Assembly: GCA_022712975.1 (NCBI GenBank)
Contig: JAFLJO010000032.1
Location: 1-60,347 of the forward strand
DNA from: Desulfocapsa sp.
GTDB lineage: Bacteria; Desulfobacterota; Desulfobulbia; Desulfobulbales; Desulfocapsaceae
DNA length: 60,347 nucleotides
Reading direction: 5' to 3'
The stretch's first letter is position 1. Each line of letters opens with the position of its first letter. The translations under genes and the position numbers were made by a program. The notes under the pieces were generated by a model. That model worked only from the letters and a program-made list of their open reading frames with translations, searched no databases and was not told the DNA's origin. Shown in pieces: positions 53,436-60,347 of the stretch.

Positions 53436-55919
53436 CTAAAAAAAAGTAGTATATTGTAACGTCCCACCGTTCTGGCGGAACGTAATGGCTCCGCTTTCCG
53501 CTGTAATCAACAAAGGGATCTTCTTCTTAATGCATAGCGCCCTGAGTTCAGGTGTTGGAAAAGAGAGGGGTTTGAATCGTCCAGCAGAAACTATGATCTG
53601 TTGAGGGCTTACATATTCCAGAAATTCTTCCGAGTTGGATGTTTTAGAACCATGGTGTGGAGAAAGAAGGATAGAAGATTTCAGCTTTGACTTATTCATT
53701 ATAAGAGCATGTTCTACCCTGGTAGTGATATCGCCTGGAAAAAGACAGGAAAAGGAATTTCCCTTTAATCGTACAATCAGGCTTTGATCATTGGAACTTG
53801 CAGTGGACTCAGAAGATAATTCAGTATTTAATAATGGATTGCTGATATTTGAGAGTATTACCCCGGAAGATTGCATAAGGATTTCGTTGCCGGTTGGTAT
53901 TTTTACTTCTATGCCAAGATCATGGGCTAACTCAATCATATTTGTATAATTTTCTTCATGACCGCTTTCACCATTAATCCATAGAATATCAGGATTGAAT
54001 TGTTTCAAAAGAAAGGGAACTCCATTGTAATGATCTGCGTCTGGATGAGTAACAATTATGCCATCAAGATTAGTGATCCCTCTCTGCCACAGATATCTGG
54101 CAATCACACTTTCTCCTACATTGAATGTCTTTAAAGATGCACCTCCTCCATCTATAAGCATGTTCTTTCCTCCGGGAAAGACAATCAGGCTTGCGCTGCC
54201 CTGTCCCACATCCATGAAGACTATTTCAGAAGCTGTGGAAAACCTTTGCAGGAAATGCTGAGGTGGAAAAATAAAAAATAAAGTGATTCCTAAAAAGAGA
54301 GGGACTGTTTTTTTAAGAGCAAGTTTTGCAAAACAGAGTCCAAGACTGAGATAATAAAGAATAATAAGTGCAGGAGAGGGTGTGGGGAGCCAAAGAGTTG
54401 ATATGTCATAACTTTTAAAAAAATCAGTAACGATTATGGCTGTTTTAATTCCAATTGCACCAATTTGCAGGAAATAGCTGCTTATTTGTGGATCAAAAAA
54501 ATGAACAACTATGGCCATCAGACCAAAGGGCAGGCTCCAGAGACAAAGAAGAGGTTCAAGCAAAAGATTTGCCACAGGCCCAACTGTGGATATACGATTG
54601 AAGCTTGCAAGTAAGAACGGGGCAGTACCAATGGTTGCGGTGATTGAAACAAGTAATGATGCCATGATCCATCGGCCTGTTTGCAGAAAGAGTCCCGTAG
54701 ATTTTTCATTGTCTGTTTGATAGTGTTCCAGCACCAGTTGTGAGAGTCGTGGAAAAATGAGAATAAGGGATGCTACAGCTGCAAAAGAGAGCTGAAATGA
54801 TACAGTGAAAAGACTCACAGGGTTAATAAGAAGAATGAGCAGAGCAGCAAAAGAGAGGGTTGTGAAGGGAGATCGCTGTCTGTTAACACAAAAAGAAAAA
54901 ACAAATATAAGTACCATGATTAGTGAACGAAGTACCGGTGTTTGTGCTCCGGCAAGAAGCGCATACATGCAAAGTAGTGGAACTGTAGCAAGGAGTGCCA
55001 GTTTTTTACAGGATATGCGCAGCAGAAGATATTCGGATCTTTTGGCAAGCGAGTAAAAAAGAAGAAAAAGTAAGGTGGCAACCAGTGATAAATGCATCCC
55101 CGAAATAGCTAAAATGTGCATCGTCCCAGAAGCCTTAAAGGCTTCCAGGCTATCCTGATGAAGCCCGGAGCGATCTCCAATAAGCAATGCTCGATATATT
55201 CCAGCCTCTTTGGGAGAAAGATTCCGGTTAATAAGATCTCTGATGGAAACCCGTATGTTTTCAGGAAGATAAATGAAGCTATGTAGCAATGATTTTTGTT
55301 GAGATAGGAGGTTGATGTGAGCAATAGAGCTAACCCTGCCAATAATCCGGATATTTTGTGAAGCAAGAAAGCTGGGATAGTCAAAACCACCGGGGTTTCC
55401 AAAACTATATGGTCGTGAAAGTTTTGCACGAAGAACAATCGCATCGCCCGGAACAATGGAACTAGGCCATGGATAGTTAATACGCAGGCGGACAAGACCA
55501 GTAGATGAAGAAAAATGATCTTCATGACGTAGGCGAAGACTGTGGATTTTGACAATAACGGTACTCTTCTCACCATCAAACAGTGGCATGCGATGCAGGA
55601 TTCCGGTAAGGACAACATCTTCTTCTTGAATGATTCTACTGCTGATATCAATTGAACCTTGGTGCTTCCGGTCGAAATTCGCAGAGTGGAGGATGGCTAA
55701 AGAGATAACTGTCAGGAGAAGAAAGAATACTGCCGGTCTGGATCTGCTTCTTCGATGATAAAAGAGAGCAGGAGCAAGAAGTAGCAAAGTAGTAATTACG
55801 GCTGCCTTTGGATCCATTGGGAAAAATCGCTGCAGCAGTAATCCTGCAATAAAAGCAAGAGTTAGAGTGATGAGGAGGTAGTGGCGAATACGCTCCTCAA
55901 AAGCTTTTACAGCATACAT
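53436..55919 (-). CDS. comEC: ComEC/Rec2 DNA internalization protein
   Basis: 827 residues. An N-terminal domain (~1-200) precedes the Competence membrane domain (~230-510: LSPKEAGIYRALLIGDRSGL, GTMHILAISGMHLSLVATLLF, then many helices) and a metallo-beta-lactamase-fold domain (~560-827) with VFMDVGQGSASLIVFPGGKNMLIDGGGA and the metal motif THPDADH (HxDxDH, ~620). It forms the inner-membrane channel for single-stranded DNA uptake; the beta-lactamase-fold domain may degrade the other strand. Start overlaps the waaA stop by 13 bases. The presence of pilT fits a transformation/type IV pilus system. Confidence 0.93.
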   Translation of the reverse strand: MYAVKAFEERIRHYLLITLTLAFIAGLLLQRFFPMDPKAAVITTLLLLAPALFYHRRSRSRPAVFFLLLTVISLAILHSANFDRKHQGSIDISSRIIQEEDVVLTGILHRMPLFDGEKSTVIVKIHSLRLRHEDHFSSSTGLVRLRINYPWPSSIVPGDAIVLRAKLSRPYSFGNPGGFDYPSFLASQNIRIIGRVSSIAHINLLSQQKSLLHSFIYLPENIRVSIRDLINRNLSPKEAGIYRALLIGDRSGLHQDSLEAFKASGTMHILAISGMHLSLVATLLFLLFYSLAKRSEYLLLRISCKKLALLATVPLLCMYALLAGAQTPVLRSLIMVLIFVFSFCVNRQRSPFTTLSFAALLILLINPVSLFTVSFQLSFAAVASLILIFPRLSQLVLEHYQTDNEKSTGLFLQTGRWIMASLLVSITATIGTAPFLLASFNRISTVGPVANLLLEPLLCLWSLPFGLMAIVVHFFDPQISSYFLQIGAIGIKTAIIVTDFFKSYDISTLWLPTPSPALIILYYLSLGLCFAKLALKKTVPLFLGITLFFIFPPQHFLQRFSTASEIVFMDVGQGSASLIVFPGGKNMLIDGGGASLKTFNVGESVIARYLWQRGITNLDGIIVTHPDADHYNGVPFLLKQFNPDILWINGESGHEENYTNMIELAHDLGIEVKIPTGNEILMQSSGVILSNISNPLLNTELSSESTASSNDQSLIVRLKGNSFSCLFPGDITTRVEHALIMNKSKLKSSILLSPHHGSKTSNSEEFLEYVSPQQIIVSAGRFKPLSFPTPELRALCIKKKIPLLITAESGAITFRQNGGTLQYTTFF

Positions 55920-57172
55920 CTGATAAGTTGCAGGTGGCGTTTAGTAACACCCTGTTGGCTGTTTATAAATGATTGTGCGGCATTGCCGGTTTTCTGTTTA
56001 TACGTCTCATCTGTGATGAGTTGTTCAAGAGCAGTAGTAAGTTCCTTGTGGTTCTGAACCCTTATTGCGCCTCCAGCTTTAATCAGTTGTTCACTAATCT
56101 CATGAAAATCATTCATATGAGGGCCGTAGAGTACCGGTACAGCAAGGGCCGCAGGTTCTATGGGATTGTGGCCACCCTGTTCAACAAGGCTTCCTCCAAC
56201 AAAGACATAATCAGCATGACTATAGGTGAGGTTCAGTTCACCGATGGTATCAAGGATGAAAAGGTCTTTGCCACCGGCATTAATCTGGCTTCGACAGTTG
56301 GCTTGCAGATTCATATCAGCTGCAATTCTTTGGATTGCCTTTCCTCTCTCAATATGACGCGGTGCAATAACCAGATAGAGTTCGGAGTGTTTTTCTTTTA
56401 ATTGTTTGTAACTCTGCAGAATAATCTTTTCTTCGCCAGCATGGGTGGAACCAACCACAAATAATTTTGTGTGTTTTGGCAGGGTAAAAGGCAGAGGCTG
56501 ATTTTTCGTTGAAGTGGAATAGAGTGTTGTGTCGTATTTCAGGTTCCCCAGCGTTTCGATTTGTTTATGGTCAACACCTAGACGTATCAGATTGTCTTTG
56601 TCCTTTTCATTCTGCACAGAAAGAGTATGGAAGCTTGCAAACAAAGGTCTGAATAAAAAGGGGAATCGTTTATAGGAACGTATTGATTTTTCGGAAATCC
56701 TCCCATTCACAAGAAGAGAGGGAATGTTTTGTTTCTTTAACGTGAATAGTATCCCTGGCCAGAAATCAGTTTCAATCAGAATAAAAAGATCGGGTTTAAT
56801 AGTATGTACAAAGCGTTTGATAACCGGAAGAATATCTAGTGGAAATGGAATAAAACGATCAACTTTGTCATGGAAAAGCTTTTTGGCAAGCTCTGCACCG
56901 GCTGTTGTTGTAGCTGAAAATACCAATCGGACTTCCGGCATTTCCTTATTTAGGCCAGAAATAAGTGGAAGAGCAGAGGTGACTTCCCCAACAGAGAGTG
57001 CATGAATCCAGATTGTTTTACGGCTCTTATTTTGTTTTTTCTTTTTTAAGCCAAATCCCAGCCGATGCAGGAACCGCATCCGGTATTTGGGCATCATCAG
57101 GGCAACAGCTATCAAGGGAATAAATAGTATTGGCAGAAAAATAAGCTGCGCTAAAGTATAGACAAGTATCAT
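55907..57172 (-). CDS. waaA: 3-deoxy-D-manno-octulosonic acid transferase
   Basis: Transfers Kdo from CMP-Kdo to lipid IVA (Kdo-lipid A synthesis) at the inner leaflet. 421 residues of the WaaA/KdtA fold: N-terminal membrane anchor (LAQLIFLPILFIPLIAVALM), IWIHALSVGEVTSALPLI, NGRISEKSIRSYKRFPFLF, and the nucleotide-binding part DYVFVGGSLVEQGGHNPIEPAALAVPVLYGPHMNDF. The GxE motif EVTSA is conserved. It overlaps comEC, in a two-gene operon. Confidence 0.94.
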   Translation of the reverse strand: MILVYTLAQLIFLPILFIPLIAVALMMPKYRMRFLHRLGFGLKKKKQNKSRKTIWIHALSVGEVTSALPLISGLNKEMPEVRLVFSATTTAGAELAKKLFHDKVDRFIPFPLDILPVIKRFVHTIKPDLFILIETDFWPGILFTLKKQNIPSLLVNGRISEKSIRSYKRFPFLFRPLFASFHTLSVQNEKDKDNLIRLGVDHKQIETLGNLKYDTTLYSTSTKNQPLPFTLPKHTKLFVVGSTHAGEEKIILQSYKQLKEKHSELYLVIAPRHIERGKAIQRIAADMNLQANCRSQINAGGKDLFILDTIGELNLTYSHADYVFVGGSLVEQGGHNPIEPAALAVPVLYGPHMNDFHEISEQLIKAGGAIRVQNHKELTTALEQLITDETYKQKTGNAAQSFINSQQGVTKRHLQLIRCML

Positions 57173-57293
57173 GGTTGATTGGAAATCGCTACCTCACAGT
57201 GATGATTTGATTCTTCTTTTTACTGTTGCTATTAATATCCGATAAGAACAATTGTGGGAAGCTCTGATTTACGAGTTTCACTGTAAGATAGCA

Positions 57294-57389
57294 TTATGAA
57301 CTCAAGGTTTCTGAAACAACTCGACCTACTTGCCCTAATGTATATGGCTTCTTTATAAAATCACTTGCACCAAGTCGCGGGGTTGCTTT
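57294..57389 (-). pseudogene. Response-regulator receiver fragment
   Basis: The minus-strand frame ends with ATPRLGASDFIKKPYTLG then QVGRVVSETLSS and a TAA stop (57294-57296). The pattern (GA-DFI-KPY-L--V---V-E-L) is the C-terminal end of a CheY-like receiver, with its conserved Lys-Pro. Upstream, the frame runs straight into the GGAACGTAC repeat at 57390, so the rest of the gene has been lost. No start codon or active-site Asp remains. Confidence 0.7.
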
Positions 57390-57423
57390 AGGAACGTACA
57401 CTAAACAACTTGGGCATCTACGG
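57390..57423 (+). repeat. GGAACGTAC-type repeat unit
   Basis: AGGAACGTACACTAAACAAC followed by TTGGGCATCTACGG. Same unit as the dksA hairpin arm (GGAACGTACGCTAAATAA). Confidence 0.7.
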
Positions 57424-57574
57424 ACGGTCAGTGAAAAAGTCAAAAAAAATCAACCTCTATAGTGTATATATATGTCTCTGGAAAATCGTACTATCTATCT
57501 GGTAGATATTATAGAATTGGGGGAAGGGAGAGTTTTCCTGAAACGAGTGATTATTGGAGAATATAGACTTAGCG

Positions 57575-58312
57575 ATGAATATAATTCTATTTGAAAAAGA
57601 TGAACTGAAGAGTGGCTGTGTTGTTTTAACTGATCATCGGGCAAAGCATATCGTAAAAGTTTTGCATAGTGAACTCGGTGATTGTATACGTGTCGGTGAA
57701 ATTAATGGAGAAATCGGAACAGCAACAGTACTGTCAATTAAGAACAAGTATCCTTTCCTTGTTGAACTCTCTGTAAGTTTATCTGCTAAGCCTGCACCGT
57801 CTCCTTCCATCGACCTTATTCTTGCGATGCCCCGACCTATAATGTTGAAACGAATCTTGAGTCAGCTGACAGCTTTGGGTATTGGTACAATTTATATTAT
57901 TAATGCCAATCGAGTGGAAAAAAGTTTTTGGGATGCCGGAATTTTAAATGAAGACGAGTATCGTCCGCATTTAATCCATGGGCTTGAGCAGGCAGTGGAT
58001 ACCCGTTTACCGGAAATTAAAATATTTCGTCATTTTTTACCATTTGTTGAAGAGTATCTTCCAGAGCTTAGCATTCAATACAGTTCTTGTATTATTGCAC
58101 ATCCTGATTCAGGAAAAAGTCTGTCAGATTGTGTGGCAGAAAATGATGAAGGAATACTTTATGCTGTAGGGCCAGAAGGTGGTTGGGTGGATTTTGAAAT
58201 TAAAAAGTTCCTGACTGCCGGCATGAACGATTTTTCAATTGGACCAAGAATTCTCAAGGTTGATACAGCAGCAGTGTCGATCCATGGTAGAATTAGTCAA
58301 CTACTCGGATAA
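57575..58312 (+). CDS. rsmE: 16S rRNA (uracil-1498-N3)-methyltransferase RsmE
   Basis: 245 residues of the SPOUT fold. N-terminal PUA-like domain (LTDHRAKHIVKVLHSELGDCIRV), then IDLILAMPRPIMLKRILSQLTALGIGTIYI, and the knot motif GPEGGWVDFEIKKFLTAGMNDFSIGPRILKVDTAAVS with the SAM-binding loop. It methylates N3 of U1498 in 16S rRNA. The ATG at 57575 is favoured by the family start (NIILFEK); a TTG at 57554 is possible. The stop is followed directly by repeat family 1 copy E. Confidence 0.9.
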   Translation: MNIILFEKDELKSGCVVLTDHRAKHIVKVLHSELGDCIRVGEINGEIGTATVLSIKNKYPFLVELSVSLSAKPAPSPSIDLILAMPRPIMLKRILSQLTALGIGTIYIINANRVEKSFWDAGILNEDEYRPHLIHGLEQAVDTRLPEIKIFRHFLPFVEEYLPELSIQYSSCIIAHPDSGKSLSDCVAENDEGILYAVGPEGGWVDFEIKKFLTAGMNDFSIGPRILKVDTAAVSIHGRISQLLG

Positions 58313-58321
58313 GGGCATCAT

Positions 58322-58435
58322 GTTCATGTATCGGAAAATCAAAATTTCTGTGGGAATTGTTCCTATGTAAGTTGTCAGTTACCGAAGACCGCATACCGAA
58401 TACCGAGTACCTTCTGCCCGCAGGGCATCATGTTC
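58322..58435 (+). repeat. Dispersed repeat family 1, copy E
   Basis: GTTCATGTATCGGAAAATC, GTGGGAATTGTTCCTATGT, heptamers ACCGAAGACCGCATACCGA, hairpin TTCTGCCCGCAGGGCATCA, end TGTTC. An extra GGGCATCATGTTC immediately precedes its left end (58313-58325), as if a second copy abutted it. This is the clearest copy. Confidence 0.88.
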
Positions 58436-58450
58436 TCTTATCCCATATCT

Positions 58451-59683
58451 TTATTTTTTGCGTAAAGCTCGTATCCGTGCAAGTACAGGAGGGTGGCTGT
58501 AATGGAAGAAAACCATTGCTGGATGCGGGGTAAGATTTGATAAATTTGCAACAGAGAGTTTCTCGAGACCATTAACCAGAGCCGTTCCACGACTTGGAGG
58601 GTTTGCAGCATAGCGGTCTGCCTGAAATTCATGTTTACGGGAAAGAATATTGACAGCAATTCCAAGAAGAAGATTTAACGGAGAAAAAATAAAAGAAAAA
58701 AAGATCAATGCTCCGTAGACTGAAAGATGTTCCATCTGAAAAGCTGCGAATAGGTTTTCGTTTCCGATAAAAAGTGAGAGGAGGAAAAAGAGCAGACCAG
58801 TATGGCAGATGGAGATTGCCATCATTTTAAAAATATGTCGATGTTTATAATGCCCCATTTCATGGGCAAGGACTGCCACAATCTCGCCATTATCCAGTTT
58901 TTTAAGCAGAGTATCGTAGAAAACGATTTTTCTGAATTTACCAAATCCAGTGAAAAATGCATTGAGCTTACTGGATCTTTTAGAACCATCCATGGTGTAA
59001 ATCCCCTGAATATTAAATGATGCCTTGTGGGCAAAGTCGAGGACTTCTTCTTTTAATGTCCCATCTTCAAGCGGGGTAAATTTGTTGAAAAGCGGCATTA
59101 TTAGAACAGGTGCAAGAAATTGCAGAACAATGCTGAAAAGTGTGAGACCTATCCAGCAATAAATCCATGCAAAACTGCCAGTGGTTTCAAAAAACCAGAG
59201 GATGAGGAAAAGAAGCGGAGTTCCAATGAGAATACTAAGGAAAACTCCTTTTATAATATCGGTACAGAACGTTTTTATGGTGGTGTTATTAAAACCAAAT
59301 CGTTCTTCAATGACAAAGGTTGAATACAGGCTAAAAGGAAGAGAAAGTATTGAACTGAGCAAGAGAAGAGAAGCAATGTAGAGTATGCCGTTTAGAATTG
59401 ATCCCTGGTTAAAACTGCGGATAAAAAGATCTAATGAGTTAAAGCCTCCCGCCAACAGGAAAATGATCAGAGCAAGTATGCTGACAGTTGACTGCACCAA
59501 GCCAAATTGACTTGTGGCTTTAGTGTACTCTTGAGATTTAAGATATTCTCCAGCATCAATTCGCCCCTGAAACTCCGCTGGTACCTTACTAACCAAAGCC
59601 TTGATATTCAGGTAGGATAGGATCTGTTCCAGAAGATAATTGCCAAGAAGGAATACAAGTATAAAGAGTAACCAACTATTCAT
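58451..59683 (-). CDS. Ste24-type (M48A) membrane metalloprotease
   Basis: 410 residues with several helices and the zinc motif HEMGHYKHRH (HExxH, ~274-278; third ligand Glu in SRKHEFQADRYAA). The N-terminal CAAX-type M48 N region (PAEFQGRIDAGEYLKSQEYTKATSQFGLVQS) and the FVIEERFGFN motif match Ste24/CAAX prenyl-protease-like enzymes found in bacteria, where the substrates are unknown (no CAAX proteins). Probable role in membrane-protein quality control. Start at 59683 with a poor ribosome-binding site. Confidence 0.9.
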   Translation of the reverse strand: MNSWLLFILVFLLGNYLLEQILSYLNIKALVSKVPAEFQGRIDAGEYLKSQEYTKATSQFGLVQSTVSILALIIFLLAGGFNSLDLFIRSFNQGSILNGILYIASLLLLSSILSLPFSLYSTFVIEERFGFNNTTIKTFCTDIIKGVFLSILIGTPLLFLILWFFETTGSFAWIYCWIGLTLFSIVLQFLAPVLIMPLFNKFTPLEDGTLKEEVLDFAHKASFNIQGIYTMDGSKRSSKLNAFFTGFGKFRKIVFYDTLLKKLDNGEIVAVLAHEMGHYKHRHIFKMMAISICHTGLLFFLLSLFIGNENLFAAFQMEHLSVYGALIFFSFIFSPLNLLLGIAVNILSRKHEFQADRYAANPPSRGTALVNGLEKLSVANLSNLTPHPAMVFFHYSHPPVLARIRALRKK

Positions 59684-60209
59684 TTTTTTTGCTGGGTTCC
59701 TTGTATGAGTGCTGTATTGATTTTATTTGGTTCATCGTATGTATTCGCCCAAGATAAGGAACCTTGCGGATATTTTTTTTTAAGATCTTTTTTGATACAT
59801 CGTTAGAATGTACATGGAAATCTTTTTTTTTGCAATATTCCGGGCGCAAGGGGTCATTATGACCTTTTTTTGCTTTCGTATTATGATCAACAATCATGAG
59901 TAGACCATTATGAATAGAATACTCTGATGCCTAGTATCATGTTATGAACGGGTGCAATACAAAAAAGTGATACGTTCAACGTGTCGTTAAGTACTTGTTA
60001 TGATTTGCCAATTTAAATGTCGAATATCGAACAAGGAGGTAAGCGCAGACTCCGATATCGAATTTTGAAGTTTTCTTTTCCTTCAGCTGTCGATATTCCT
60101 TGTTCGACATTCGATATTCAATTGACATCACGGAGTCTCGCAAGCTCGCTTACCTAAATCACTACAAAACATACATACTCAGTTTGTCACTTTATTATCA
60201 ACAGTGAAA
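59684..60209. other. Intergenic region with inverted repeat
   Basis: 526 bases between the Ste24 gene and the IS200-like end. It contains a minus-strand 73-codon frame (59676-59897, basic, no family) that I judge spurious, and the inverted repeat at 60010-60123. No RNA gene was recognised. Confidence 0.5.
60010..60123. repeat. CGAATATCGAACAAGGA inverted repeat
   Basis: The left arm (60010-60037, ending CGAATATCGAACAAGGA) and right arm (60097-60123) are near-perfect reverse complements. The enclosed 59 bases contain GGTAAGCGCAGACTCC, related to the GGAGTCTGCGCTTACC units; just outside the right arm GGAGTCTCGCAAGCTCGC and GCTTACC recur (60131-60155). Confidence 0.8.
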
Positions 60210-60264
60210 ACCTTGCCCTCTGGGCAAGGTCATAGATCAGAGGCTTCGCCTTTTGATCAGTAAT

Positions 60265-60318
60265 TTGTTATTCCAAGGCTGAGTTGCCTCGACAACAACC
60301 ACAGCCAAGGAGTAACAA
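60265..60318 (+). promoter_or_regulatory. Hairpin sequestering the tnpA ribosome-binding site
   Basis: TTGTTATTCCAAGGCTG (60265-60281) pairs imperfectly (14 of 17) with CAGCCAAGGAGTAACAA (60302-60318). The arm contains AAGGAG, the ribosome-binding site of the ATG at 60319, so translation should be low, as known for IS200 tnpA. Confidence 0.65.
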
Positions 60319-60347
60319 ATGAGTAGGTTTTACAAGTTATCACAAAC
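60319..60347 (+). CDS. tnpA: IS200-like transposase TnpA, N-terminal fragment
   Basis: The first nine residues, MSRFYKLSQ, are cut off by the window end. They resemble the start of IS200/IS605 TnpA proteins (MSRxxKLSH pattern, as I recall). AAGGAG lies 6 bases upstream. Identity is based on this short stretch and the upstream hairpins. Confidence 0.5.

Larger units (their letters stand above)
57173..57574. other. Intergenic region with a receiver-domain remnant
   Basis: 402 bases between waaA and rsmE. It contains a receiver-domain pseudogene fragment (57294-57389) and a GGAACGTAC repeat (57390-57423). A promoter for rsmE could not be fixed. Confidence 0.6.
60210..60347 (+). mobile_element. 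IS200/IS605-like element, left end (partial)
   Basis: A strong hairpin (ACCTTGCCC/GGGCAAGGT, 60210-60230) is followed by a second (GATCA-AGGC/GCCT-TGATC, 60235-60259), a third long one (60265-60318) and then the tnpA start at 60319. IS200 elements have exactly this kind of structured left end: hairpins that block read-through and one that hides the tnpA ribosome-binding site. The window ends before most of the element. The true left boundary is not known. Confidence 0.65.

Noticed and set aside
53249..53467. 72-codon minus-strand frame after comEC
   Set aside because: Overlaps the end of comEC, has no family resemblance and no ribosome-binding site.
59676..59897. 73-codon minus-strand frame upstream of the Ste24 gene
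   Set aside because: Basic, low-complexity composition, no recognised family and overlap with the Ste24 start; more likely chance in AT-rich DNA.

Overview
The window reads as chromosomal DNA of a sulfate-reducing deltaproteobacterium (Desulfobacterota), most plausibly of the Desulfobulbales. The main grounds are a zinc-type dissimilatory ATP sulfurylase (sat) with its own promoter and terminator, type-2 GTP cyclohydrolase (FolE2), SelA, ResB, a two-subunit-type glycyl-tRNA synthetase beta chain, and a Gram-negative envelope set (WaaA Kdo transferase, TatBC). The genus is an inference. Most genes are housekeeping, on both strands, in short operons. I see no rRNA, tRNA or CRISPR array.

Layout. 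1-3.1 kb: end of a copper-type P-type ATPase, sat, aroB. 3.5-9.3 kb: a complete six-gene Mrp Na+/H+ antiporter operon (A/B fusion, C, D, E, F, G) whose AGA-rich, AT-rich coding differs from its neighbours and suggests transfer. 9.3-9.7 kb: a previously hidden enolase pseudogene, then fumC. 11.1-14.7 kb: a periplasmic-binding-protein sensor kinase and a CheD-HDOD fusion. 15-18.5 kb: TVP38 membrane protein, MerA/Lpd-like flavoprotein, DUF2061 protein and one unknown. 18.9-22.4 kb: deaminase, a radical SAM plus zinc-ribbon methyltransferase pair, and convergent tatBC. 22.9-31.1 kb: purA, rpoZ-dnaJ-moaC, dksA-galT-response regulator-folE2-glyS. 31.2-38.7 kb: resB, rpmB, a small hypothetical, an SDR lacking its catalytic lysine, an M16 protease and a tandem Usp protein. 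39-48.4 kb: selA, a TPR protein with worn GGDEF domains, a LOG protein, pilT, an LplT-like transporter and a three-domain acyltransferase-ACP-acyl ligase. 48.4-49.1 kb: HigBA toxin-antitoxin. 49.6-53 kb: a GlrK-QseG-GlrR two-component system. 53.4-59.7 kb: comEC, waaA, rsmE and a Ste24-type protease. The window ends inside the left end of an IS200-like element.

The most unusual feature is the intergenic space. It carries several dispersed repeat families: (1) a ~105-146 bp element with a 7-bp periodic core that ends in a GCCC-GCA-GGGC palindrome (five copies); (2) two ~155 bp MITE-like elements with 16-bp perfect terminal inverted repeats, 34 kb apart; (3) a GGAACGTAC/GGAGTCTGCG family, including a perfect 25-bp inverted repeat against the dksA ribosome-binding site; (4) a 27-bp element in the leaders of tatB and the DUF2061 gene. 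Two gene remnants, an enolase and a receiver domain, lie in the same spaces, so these are sites of past insertion and deletion. No single defence-type or other wholly new multi-gene system is evident. The best candidates for undescribed biology are the repeat families, the CheD-HDOD/sensor-kinase pair, the selA-coupled degenerate GGDEF/TPR protein, and the radical SAM/methyltransferase pair.
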